Source: CAYUQT01 sp964446835 (GTDB lineage: Bacteria > Planctomycetota > Phycisphaerae > UBA1845 > JAFGLZ01). From it: a DNA stretch of 64,000 nt. Shown here piece after piece: positions 35,137 through 42,948 of the stretch. Under the pieces are notes generated by a model that saw only the letters and a program-made list of their open reading frames with translations, was not told the DNA's origin and made no database searches. Where the stretch lies: NCBI GenBank assembly GCA_964446835.1, contig CAYUQT010000004.1, positions 165,582-229,581 on the forward strand. Direction: 5' to 3'. A program made the translations under genes and the position numbers. Each line of letters opens with the position of its first letter. The stretch's first letter is position 1.

Positions 35137-36647
35137 CTCCTTCTGACGTCGGCTCGCATCCCCATTTCAAGACAGGGCGATTCGGCGCGCTGACGAAAGT
35201 CCCCGCTCGCCGCATCGACGAACAGCGGCTGTGCGATTCGGCTGTGCTTGTCCTGTCCGGTCTCCGTCTGATAGCGGCCGAACTCCGACGGCGCATACGA
35301 CCGGCCACCCCAATCGATGAGCGGGCCGCCAGTTACCTGCCAGGCCTTCATCGCCTCCGCCCAGCTCTTGGTGCCCTTGCCCAGATGGATGAGACACTTC
35401 CCCTTCGTCTGCCAATAAGCGTTGTGGTCAAGAACAAACTTGCGCTCGTCCGCCGGATCAACGCTCAAGCAGACCGCCGCACCGTAGCCTTCACAGAAGA
35501 CGTTGTGGCGAATAAAGACCTGCCCGGGCAGCGTGCGAGGATCGATCATCCAGGCCCACACGTGATATCCGACGGGCTGCGGATAAGGATCGGACCGGCG
35601 AGGCGGGGCTTCGCCTTGCATGCCAAAGCCGCCGCCGGCGTTCAGGCATGTGTTGTATTCGAAATAGACCTCCCGTGCAGGCTCGCGACACTCGTAGGCA
35701 ACCAGACCGCAGTCGGTGAACAGGTTGTTGCGGAAGAAGACCCTTTCCGGGATGTTCCGCGTCTCGCCGCCCTGGTGCGTCACACCAGAGTCGTAGATGT
35801 TATCGAAGAGACAGCCCTCGACTGTAACGTCGCTGGCGCCGTCCCAGAACTCGATGGCGTTGCCGAAACGTATGCGGCGCTCACAATGCCAGACGGCGCC
35901 GCCGATGAAGCGGAACTCGCAGTTGCGAATGACGACCTGCCGCGCATGGGATTCCTGGTAGCCGTGCACGCCGGAGTTCCGGAAGCTGAGGTTCTCAAGA
36001 ACAATGTGGCTCTGGCCGCCGACAAGCCGCCGCTGACCCCAGAGCGCGCACTCAATATCCGCATAGGCCCGCGCGGGATGGGTCGGCGAGCAGAGATAGA
36101 GGCGATCTCCGCCCTGCTGCTGCCTGCCGAAACCGGTGTAGTGCCATTCCCCCGGCCGGCGGAGGTCATCTGGCCGCCATCGCAGGATGCCGCAGCTTTG
36201 GCCGTTGTTGAAGACCAGATTGCAGACCTCGCTTGGAATCGTCTCTGTGTAACGCCAGACCGACGGTCGCTCCTCTACCCATTTGTCCGGGGAGCCCACC
36301 GCCATGGACCCCAGGAAGGCGGGCTTGGGGCCTTCACCGTACGCGCCGTAGACGATCGGCGCCTTCTCCGCACCGTTGCGCGTATGCAGCACATCGCGGA
36401 TGACGCTGCCTCGCTTGAAGAGCACGGTGTCGCCGCCCCCGAACTCGCGTCCGGCATACGTCTTGAACGGCCGGGACGGCGCCAATCCATCGTTGGCATC
36501 GTCGCCCCCTGCCGGATCGATGTGATAAGTCCTTCCGTGCACCGCTGCCGGTGAGGCGGCCATCGCACGGCGCCCCATTTCGGCGTTCGCGTAGGCGGCA
36601 GCAACTCCCAACCCCCGAACGAACTGTCGTCGGCTTAACGGCATCAT
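35133..36647 (-). CDS. Tat-exported right-handed parallel beta-helix protein (polysaccharide lyase/glycosidase-like)
   Basis: This 504-residue protein starts with the Tat signal LSRRQFVRGLGVAAAYA. The mature part opens with YHIDPAGGDDANDGLAPSRPF, the classical entry to beta-helix polysaccharide-active proteins. Stacked coils follow, containing IVLENLSFRNSGVHGYQ, VVIRNCEFRFIGG, VTVEGCLFDNIYDSG and VFFRNNLFTDCG. The repeated N-rich turns are typical of pectate-lyase-like helices. The substrate is unknown; uronic-acid or sulfated polysaccharides are plausible from context. The ATG at 36647 follows AAAGGA; the longer in-frame start has no Tat context. The next gene upstream on the strand is the DUF6259 glycosidase. 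Confidence 0.87.
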   Translation of the reverse strand: MMPLSRRQFVRGLGVAAAYANAEMGRRAMAASPAAVHGRTYHIDPAGGDDANDGLAPSRPFKTYAGREFGGGDTVLFKRGSVIRDVLHTRNGAEKAPIVYGAYGEGPKPAFLGSMAVGSPDKWVEERPSVWRYTETIPSEVCNLVFNNGQSCGILRWRPDDLRRPGEWHYTGFGRQQQGGDRLYLCSPTHPARAYADIECALWGQRRLVGGQSHIVLENLSFRNSGVHGYQESHARQVVIRNCEFRFIGGAVWHCERRIRFGNAIEFWDGASDVTVEGCLFDNIYDSGVTHQGGETRNIPERVFFRNNLFTDCGLVAYECREPAREVYFEYNTCLNAGGGFGMQGEAPPRRSDPYPQPVGYHVWAWMIDPRTLPGQVFIRHNVFCEGYGAAVCLSVDPADERKFVLDHNAYWQTKGKCLIHLGKGTKSWAEAMKAWQVTGGPLIDWGGRSYAPSEFGRYQTETGQDKHSRIAQPLFVDAASGDFRQRAESPCLEMGMRADVRRR

Positions 36648-36779
36648 AACGTCCTTTCGATTCACATCAGCCGAGCCTATCGGCTTTCGCTGCCCACAGG
36701 CCGGATCCTGGTTGCCCGCCCGGCGACGATCAATCGAACGTCGCAACGGCCTTCGCAACACCCCTTACATGCCGATACA

Positions 36780-39230
36780 TCACTCGACGACGAGGAATCG
36801 CTTGATGCCCACGAGGCGTCCGCCGGCACTTGAGACCGACACGGCGTAGTTGCCCGGCAGGGCCTCTCGGGGAACGGTGATGGTCACCTCGCCGGGAAGG
36901 GTTGTCTCCGGTGGTGTAACCTGTAGCCCGGGAGCACTGACGGCAACACGGTCTTGAGTTGCATCCGTCTCACGCCGCGTCAACAACTTCAGACACAGCG
37001 TCGTCGACTCGCCCCTCCGCAACGTGCCGAGTGAATCGAACGCCACAACCCCAGCCCCCCCCGTCCGGCGGAGGATCACCAGCGCCCAGTTCGTCTTGAG
37101 GCGGAGGCGAACGTCGCCGCCCTGGCGCTCGACCGGCAGCGGCATCCATGTCAGCGTCTCCACATCGCACACGACGGCCTCCTCCACTTGGGAAGCGAGT
37201 CCGGGCAAGGTCAACGCATACTCGGCGTGATGACCCGCCACACCGGTGCCTCGCGGCCAGACCTGCGGATCCTGGCAGGCAGGCCGGGCGGCGACGATCG
37301 CCCAATAGCCCTTTCCCTCGAATCGCCTCGCGACGATCTGCGGATCGGACGATCGCGGATCCTCGTCGGCCACGTCGCCCCAGACGAGGGCCTCGTGCAC
37401 CGGAAAACGAGCGCACAGCCAGTTCCAGTCCGGCCTCCGCACGTCCGAACCCGTGCAGTCGCCGCCGGCAAACCCCGACAACGAACCCCACAACGCCCCG
37501 GAAGCATAGACGTACGGGCGGAAGGGCCCGACCGCCAGACGCATCGGCGACAGGTCGCGCGGGCATCGGCTGGTCAGCGCCCCATGGAACCACTGTCCGA
37601 CCCAGTCGGCCGGCCCCTCCGTCAAAAGCAGCACGTCGGGACGGACGGCAATCGCCGCCTTGCGAACCTTCGCCAGCAGCTCCTTGAGCCAATCGTTGTA
37701 GCCGAAGGGCGTCGTGTGCTTGTGAGCGGGGTTGTAGCAGGGCCAATAGTAGAAGCCGAGCGAGTCGAGGCGGACGCCGTCGGCACCGGTCTGGCGCAGG
37801 AGCCGCGCCACCATCGCGGCCAGATGATCCTGCCACTCGACGCAGCCGGGACACATGTGATAGAAGCCCTGTTTCGTGTACGGCCCGCGGAGGCTGCCGT
37901 CCTTGTGCATGATGGCCCATCGCTCGGCCTTGCCCGACGTGGCGAGGTTGCACTGACGAGGCACGATGTAGCCCTCGACGTAGAGCGTCGCATGAAGGCC
38001 CAGGCGGTGGAGGCCCGCGATGCCCTCGCGCATGGCTTCAGAACCGCCCATGTCCGAACGGATGATGTTCTCGCCGTCGGTGTGCGGGGTGTACGTCTCG
38101 TCCTTCATCCGCATCGAGGTCTGGCAGTAAAAGGCGAACTCCCAATTGTCGATCGGAGCGCGGAGGTGCGCCGCCGGCAACTCACGGAAACTGTCCAGGA
38201 CAACCTGGCCGGTGTAACCCGACGCAACGCCGGGGGTGGCCTTCTTGAAGTGGATCCCGTTGTTCCCGGCAGACTGGCGGAACCAGGCGGGTGCCTCGAC
38301 ATGGACATACGCGCGGTCGTACCACGCACGGTAGGCGCGGGCTGCCGGTCGCCAATCGCCTGTGTAGACCAACAACCGGACCGGCGGCAGATCGACAAAC
38401 GCCCCCGGCGCCAACGTCACTGGCGGGAAGTGGTGCAGCTCGATCTTCGGCTCGGCAAGCGCCAGCCGCTTGGGCCGGACGTCCGAGTCCATGAAGATCA
38501 GCCCCAACGCGCTTCGTGTGGCCGGGTCCCAGATCGCATGCCATTGCATGGACATCTGGTTGCTCTCGCCCAGCACGCCACCATGACGCGCCCAGGCCGG
38601 CACAATCACGCCGCCCTGGTCCATCGCCGTGGCGAGATTCCGGGTGGCATCAGGCCCGAGCCGCACGCCGTCGAAATAGGGGAACGAGGCGAGCAACTCT
38701 CGCGGCGTCACCCCGGTGTTGGTGATCCGCAGCGACCAATCCGATGTGCCCGGGCCGGGTCCCGGCCTGACCTGCAAACGTGCCGTGAGCCCTTGCCCCT
38801 CGTACCGCAAGGTCAGGCCTTGGTCGCGATCCGCGCCCGCCAGCCGGCAGGCATGAGGGTCGACGATCGCCCGAGCAATTGTCGCCGGGTCGTCGAAGAT
38901 CAGTTGGAACTTGTCATTGACGCGAATCTCAAATTCCTTGGTCAGGTCTGCATAGATGCGGAAGGGCATGGCACCGACTCGGCCGTTCTTCAGGCACTCG
39001 TCACCAACCGACCGATTGGCGATGCGGCGGAGCCCGCCGGAGTTGCGATCGAATTCGATCCGACAGAGGGAGTCTTCCAGGACGATCGCCGGTGACCGCT
39101 CGGCGGCCGCACCGGAGGCCCGAGCTGATTCGCCGTGACAATCGATCGGTCCGAACCCGAGGAGAGGTGACAGAACTATCGCGATCGTCGATCCGAGCAA
39201 CGACCGATGCGCCATTACCGGCTGATTCAT
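36780..39230 (-). CDS. Exported DUF6259-containing glycoside hydrolase-like protein
   Basis: This 816-residue protein has a hydrophobic signal segment (LGSTIAIVLSPLLGFG). A beta-sandwich N-terminal region is followed by the DUF6259 block (YRAWYDRAYVHVEAPAWF near residue 320). A TIM-barrel-like core (about 345-640) carries FYHMCPGCVEWQD, GVRLDSLGFYYWPCYNP and LLLTEGPADW, which hold likely catalytic Asp/Glu positions. A C-terminal beta domain ends the protein. The family is related to alpha-galactosidase-type hydrolases, but substrates are unproved. The start at 39230 has GAGGAGA upstream. A decayed copy of its 3' end lies at 34978-35136. Confidence 0.85.
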   Translation of the reverse strand: MNQPVMAHRSLLGSTIAIVLSPLLGFGPIDCHGESARASGAAAERSPAIVLEDSLCRIEFDRNSGGLRRIANRSVGDECLKNGRVGAMPFRIYADLTKEFEIRVNDKFQLIFDDPATIARAIVDPHACRLAGADRDQGLTLRYEGQGLTARLQVRPGPGPGTSDWSLRITNTGVTPRELLASFPYFDGVRLGPDATRNLATAMDQGGVIVPAWARHGGVLGESNQMSMQWHAIWDPATRSALGLIFMDSDVRPKRLALAEPKIELHHFPPVTLAPGAFVDLPPVRLLVYTGDWRPAARAYRAWYDRAYVHVEAPAWFRQSAGNNGIHFKKATPGVASGYTGQVVLDSFRELPAAHLRAPIDNWEFAFYCQTSMRMKDETYTPHTDGENIIRSDMGGSEAMREGIAGLHRLGLHATLYVEGYIVPRQCNLATSGKAERWAIMHKDGSLRGPYTKQGFYHMCPGCVEWQDHLAAMVARLLRQTGADGVRLDSLGFYYWPCYNPAHKHTTPFGYNDWLKELLAKVRKAAIAVRPDVLLLTEGPADWVGQWFHGALTSRCPRDLSPMRLAVGPFRPYVYASGALWGSLSGFAGGDCTGSDVRRPDWNWLCARFPVHEALVWGDVADEDPRSSDPQIVARRFEGKGYWAIVAARPACQDPQVWPRGTGVAGHHAEYALTLPGLASQVEEAVVCDVETLTWMPLPVERQGGDVRLRLKTNWALVILRRTGGAGVVAFDSLGTLRRGESTTLCLKLLTRRETDATQDRVAVSAPGLQVTPPETTLPGEVTITVPREALPGNYAVSVSSAGGRLVGIKRFLVVE

Positions 39231-39455
39231 AGCGTTCGTCTCCTCGACAGCGGGCGCTGATACTCTATGGGCGCAAGCACGGCCGGGCAAACGAAGCGGA
39301 ACCCCATTGACTCTGCGGACCATGGAGAGGCATGACGAGGGTTCGAACGGATCCGAGCCCGGCCGGCCATCGGGCTTGAATCCACCCTGTGGAACCGGCA
39401 GGATACGATTGTATGGAAGAAGGAATTCAAGCGCAAGAGATACTTGGACTGAGAG

Positions 39456-39689
39456 ATGAAGAAGCCGCGCACCAGCCCAGAGTTCGTCGTATGCATCGAC
39501 AATGCAGGGTATCCGGCATCGCTGGAGCTACACAAGATCTGCCGTGTGGTGCCGGATGCAGATGCCGCGGCGGACGGCGACATCAGAATCATCGATGAGA
39601 GCGGCGAAGATTACCTGTATCCTGTCTCCCGCTTTTCGCCCATCAAGGTGCCTGCGGCCGTACAGAAGTCCTTGCTCCACGCGTCCTGA
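39456..39689 (+). CDS. Small conserved protein of unknown function
   Basis: This 77-residue protein is compact and cytoplasmic, with no signal or membrane segment. It reads VVCIDNAGYPASLELHKI, then CRVVPDADA and IRIIDESGEDYLYPVSRF. That matches a widespread short conserved family seen in planctomycetes, cyanobacteria and others, so it is accepted as real although its role is unknown. GAGAG lies just before the ATG. The gene sits alone between two large minus-strand genes. Confidence 0.7.
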   Translation: MKKPRTSPEFVVCIDNAGYPASLELHKICRVVPDADAAADGDIRIIDESGEDYLYPVSRFSPIKVPAAVQKSLLHAS

Positions 39690-39889
39690 TTGTCCCCTGT
39701 CTTGCTGGTGGCTCGGGCAAGGAAGACTTGCCAATACGACGGATCGAACTTCTTTCGACCTGCCAGCACGCCCATCCTTTCGCGTCCGCCGGTCCTGGTG
39801 ATGATACGTAACGTCGAACTCCATGAGTCGGCCGGGGCGTCTGAACGGTTCCGGCAGATCCTTCTCTACACCTCTTGCAGGGCGCTGCC

Positions 39890-41062
39890 TCATCGCGTGG
39901 GGGGCCAGTTCTTCGGAGGCCGCCACCGAATCGTGTGACCGACCACGTCCTGATTGACATTGGCGTTCTCTTTGAACACGCGTGCGTAGTATCCGGTCAC
40001 GATGCTGCCGTCGCCCAGCACGACGCTGCGAGGATGTCCGCAATAGTTGTCCCAACTGAACCAGGCGAGGATCACCGGATGATCCGTGTCCCAGGTCTGA
40101 CCTCCGTCGGTGCTGGCGATGGCCTGTACACCAAACGGAAACTGCCGGTTGCCGTAGAGAATCAGCAGGCGCCCGTCTGGCAGGCGCAGCGGGAAGCCCG
40201 GCACCTGCGCTCGCCCCAGTCCGATCGAGCGAGGCTTCGACCAGGTCCGTCCGGCGTCGGCCGAGCAGACCACCTTGCACATCGCTCCCCCTTCGCCTGC
40301 TCCGTCACTGGCCACTCGCAGGCAGCCGAAGAGCCGTCCCTCGGGCAGCAGGGCAATATTCACCTCGCTCGCATCGGCGATGTATGAACCGTCCCCCCAG
40401 GTCCGGCCGCCATCCTTCGAGCGCAGAAGGTATGCCTGTGAACGCCCCGGCCCCAGCGCAATGTACGCGCTGCACAGTACCGTGCCGTCGGCCATTTCGT
40501 GAGGTCCGTCGCTCTCCCCGAAGATGAGATCGTTTCGCGCCTTCTCGACGGTCGAAACGGTCCACTCAATACGACACTCCTGCCACGTCTTCCCCTCATC
40601 CGTCGAACGATGCAGCCTGCCATGGGCCAGCAGCAGTGTCCCGTCGCGCAGTGCGCTGAACTGCGCGGCTCGGCCGCCCAGACCAACCCGAAATCCAGTC
40701 CCCTGGGGCGAACCCCAACTCAGCCCCTGATCCTTCGAGCGATAGAGCGTGATCTCGCCGTGGGCGAATTGACTGGCCAGAAGATCGCCGTTGGGCAGCC
40801 GTGCCAGACAAGGCTTGTGTCCGCCGCGCGGACCGATCTGTGCCCGTTCGGCCGGCTGTTTCTCGACCACATGAACTTCCTGAAGATTGACCGAATTGAA
40901 TCCGGTGTAGTTGCCGCTGCCTTCCCTGGCCCGGTACTCGGGCAGTTCCAGAACCGGCCTTGTGGTCGACGCACCGTTCGCCAAAGCACACGCGGACGTG
41001 CCAACCATCAGCAAGACCGCTACCCCCTGCAGGTTGTCCCAAGACACGAATCGCCTTCGCAT
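39890..41062 (-). CDS. Exported sialidase/neuraminidase-fold (BNR) protein
   Basis: This 390-residue protein has a signal peptide (VAVLLMVGTSACALA). It carries at least five Asp-box repeats of the S-x-D-x-G-x-T-W type: SKDQGLSW, STDEGKTW, SKDGGRTW, SADAGRTW and STDGGQTW. These mark a six-bladed sialidase-type propeller. An Arg near the start of the mature part could belong to the Arg triad, but the full triad was not located. Thus sialidase activity is not certain; some members act on other sugars. GAGGAGAG precedes the ATG. It lies in the polysaccharide-degradation region, transcribed toward the DUF6259 gene but separated by a plus-strand small gene. Confidence 0.88.
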   Translation of the reverse strand: MRRRFVSWDNLQGVAVLLMVGTSACALANGASTTRPVLELPEYRAREGSGNYTGFNSVNLQEVHVVEKQPAERAQIGPRGGHKPCLARLPNGDLLASQFAHGEITLYRSKDQGLSWGSPQGTGFRVGLGGRAAQFSALRDGTLLLAHGRLHRSTDEGKTWQECRIEWTVSTVEKARNDLIFGESDGPHEMADGTVLCSAYIALGPGRSQAYLLRSKDGGRTWGDGSYIADASEVNIALLPEGRLFGCLRVASDGAGEGGAMCKVVCSADAGRTWSKPRSIGLGRAQVPGFPLRLPDGRLLILYGNRQFPFGVQAIASTDGGQTWDTDHPVILAWFSWDNYCGHPRSVVLGDGSIVTGYYARVFKENANVNQDVVGHTIRWRPPKNWPPTR

Positions 41063-41469
41063 GGCGTGCTCTCCTCTTCGAGGTGCGTCGGTCGCACGGT
41101 GATCTGCCGGACTATCCGATCATCCTGGGCCCGCGTCAAGGTGTGGCGACACTCCGCCGTGACCACCCGAGCCTCCCTCTCTTCTTGCTATCAATCAGCC
41201 CGTTTCAACGGGCCTCTCGCACCGTCGCCGCGCTTCCAACGCCTGCACCCTCTGCCAGCGCCTCCGCCAGTCACCGCCCCCACTCTCCCCAATGAGACAG
41301 GGAAGGGACCAACCTCCCGATCCCGGCCTTGGAGACGGCCGCCGTGGCCCCTCCAATATCAACCCAGGGGACTGGCTCCAATTCCGATCGCTCAGGTCGT
41401 CAGACCGGAACAATCGGAATGGGTGCCTGTCCCCCTCGGTTCGGTTCCCCAGAAAGGAGACCCCCAACC
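41063..41469. other. Divergent region between sialidase-like gene and HTH gene
   Basis: This 407-base gap holds a hairpin, GCCCGTT-TC-AACGGGC, at 41198-41213, and AAAGGAG just before the HTH gene start. The region from about 41170 to 41290 is low in coding signal and rich in CTCC runs. No -35/-10 pair was convincing. It may be the left part of a cassette that includes the HTH gene. Confidence 0.45.
41198..41213. repeat. Short perfect hairpin upstream of the HTH gene
   Basis: Arms GCCCGTT and AACGGGC enclose a two-base loop. It is followed by no T-run. It resembles short palindromes found near mobile or repeat elements. Confidence 0.6.
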
Positions 41470-42711
41470 ATGCAACCCGACCAAAGACATCCCGAACTCG
41501 GAAACCTCACATCACTCCAAAACGCCGCCGTCGACATCCTCCTTACCGGCTCCACCATCACCGATGCCGCAGGCAAGGTCGGCGTCACACGTCGAACCCT
41601 CCACCGATGGCTCACCGACGACCCCCACTTCAACGCCGAACTCAACAAACGGCGAAACGACCTCTCCCGCGCCGTCGACGACCGACTCCGCGCCATCGCC
41701 ATGGCCGCACTCGACACCGTCGAGAACGCCGTGACCTCCGGAAACGTCCAGGCCTCCCTCGCCGTTCTCCGTGGCATCGGTGCCCTCGACCGTCGCCGCA
41801 GCCTGCCCATGAACGACGACCCCGCCGCCCTCGCCGTCCAGGCCGAACTCCTCGCACAGACCATCATGCAGTGTGAAAAAGGCGTCGAAAGTGAGACATC
41901 CGCCGCCTCTCCCCCCGAAACGCGTGAAGAACGTGTCGAAAGTGAGACACGCACCCCTCCGAGCCGGGCGGTCCTCCGCCCCGATACCCGACCTGAGACG
42001 CCCCGTCCCAACAAGCTCCATTCCCCACACCCGATCCCCGATCCCTTGCCGTCCAATTTCCGTGACACACTGGGGCAAAGTGAGACATTCGCCGACTCGC
42101 CCAATCCGAATACGCCCGCCTCCCCCGCCCACCGACCGGCTTCTGACTTCCAACTCTTGACTTCTAACTCCCAACTCCTAACTTCTACCTCCCCGCCCCA
42201 CCAAGCCCCTCCCCCGAAAACGCGTGAAAAACGTGTCGAAAGTGAGACATCACCCGCTCCGAACCGCCCGGACACCCGACGCGAGACGCCCATCCCCAAC
42301 AGACGCCCCAACACGCTCCATTCCCCACACCCGATCCCCGATCCCTTGCCGTCCAATTTCCGTGACACACTGGGACAAAGTGAGACATTCGCCCCTCCGA
42401 GCCGGGCGGTCCTCCGCCCGGAACCCCAAACCCAGACGCCCACTCAGAAAATGCGTTTCGAGCCCCTTCCCTTGTCGCCCTCATCCCGCCCGTCCCCCCT
42501 CGAAACGTGTGAAAAACGCGTCGAAAGTGAGACACGCCCCGCTCCGAGCCGGGCAGTCCCCCGCGATACCCGACCTGAGATGTCCAATCCGAACAAGAGA
42601 TCCAGCGAGACCACAGGTCCACGGCCCCTGTCTCCCGACAGAAGGCCACAAGCAACGAACGACAGAGCAACCAGGGAGTCTCACACCGGTGCAAGAGACG
42701 GGAGGTTGTAG
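41470..42711 (+). CDS. HTH (phBC6A51-like) protein with a repeat-built low-complexity C-terminal tail
   Basis: This 413-residue protein has an N-terminal helix-turn-helix (TSLQNAAVDILLTGSTITDA, then GVTRRTLHRWL near residues 36-48), followed by helices to about residue 135. That resembles phBC6A51/terminase-small-subunit-like DNA-binding domains. Everything after about residue 140 is Pro/Arg/Ser/Thr-rich and built from repeated DNA modules read in frame. The segment VESET recurs four times, LGQSETFA twice, PSRAVLRP twice and once in degenerate form. The tail has no ordered fold. The start has AAAGGAG upstream. Base patterns of the tail differ from neighbours. It may be a decayed or evolving mobile-element gene. 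Confidence 0.7.
   Translation: MQPDQRHPELGNLTSLQNAAVDILLTGSTITDAAGKVGVTRRTLHRWLTDDPHFNAELNKRRNDLSRAVDDRLRAIAMAALDTVENAVTSGNVQASLAVLRGIGALDRRRSLPMNDDPAALAVQAELLAQTIMQCEKGVESETSAASPPETREERVESETRTPPSRAVLRPDTRPETPRPNKLHSPHPIPDPLPSNFRDTLGQSETFADSPNPNTPASPAHRPASDFQLLTSNSQLLTSTSPPHQAPPPKTREKRVESETSPAPNRPDTRRETPIPNRRPNTLHSPHPIPDPLPSNFRDTLGQSETFAPPSRAVLRPEPQTQTPTQKMRFEPLPLSPSSRPSPLETCEKRVESETRPAPSRAVPRDTRPEMSNPNKRSSETTGPRPLSPDRRPQATNDRATRESHTGARDGRL
42015..42093 (+). repeat. 79-bp repeat, copy 1 (partner at 42315-42393)
   Basis: Bases 42015-42093 and 42315-42393 are identical except for one substitution, exactly 300 bases apart. The flanking module A copies at 41911 and 42211 are also 300 bases apart, so the whole block is a 300-bp in-frame tandem duplication. 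The DNA encodes HSPHPIPDPLPSNFRDTLGQ and a few residues beyond. Confidence 0.9.
42141..42192 (-). repeat. Degenerate short tandem repeat within the HTH gene tail
   Basis: On the minus strand this reads as runs of GTTAGGAGTTGGGAGTTAGA and similar 6-7 base units. It looks like the simple GTTAGAAGT-type repeats dispersed in some bacterial genomes rather than coding sequence, although the frame stays open on the plus strand. Confidence 0.6.
42402..42421. repeat. REP-like 20-base palindrome within the HTH gene
   Basis: CCGGGCGG-TCCT-CCGCCCGG forms a perfect 8-bp stem with a four-base loop. A near copy lies at 41964-41983 and a degenerate one near 42542-42564. Confidence 0.75.
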
Positions 42712-42948
42712 TGCGTAGGGTCATACAGCTTGGTTGCTGACGGGTGTCAGCGGGACATGGGAGGACGCGCCGACGCTGTCGCCCGCCCGGCCTAAAGGGC
42801 GCGGCTCGGATTCCGGATCGACGGAGTCACCACCGACACGGAGTGCCCTTGCGCGACGGCCACCCCGCCGCCGGCCAAAACGCCCTCGTTGCCGGTGACT
42901 CCAGGAGTGGTGTGTCTTCCCCCCGAAGGCGGATACGTCTCGCACGGT

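Larger units (their letters stand above)
41888..42534 (+). repeat. Six in-frame copies of AAAGTGAGACA inside the HTH gene
   Basis: The 11-mer occurs at 41888, 41939, 42077, 42239, 42377 and 42524. Spacings are 51, 138, 162, 138 and 147 bases, all multiples of 3, so the reading frame is kept throughout. Four copies lie in a longer module (GAAACGCGTGAARAACGTGTC preceding the core) and two in a different module ending CTGGGRCAAAGTGAGACATT. Confidence 0.9.

Noticed and set aside
39335..39380. A tRNA-like GGTTCGAACGGATCC stretch
   Set aside because: No acceptor stem or anticodon arm can be drawn around it.
41888..42534. A CRISPR-like array from the repeated 11-mer
   Set aside because: Spacings are unequal, repeats belong to two larger modules, intervening sequences are themselves repeated, and the region is an open reading frame with no cas genes nearby.
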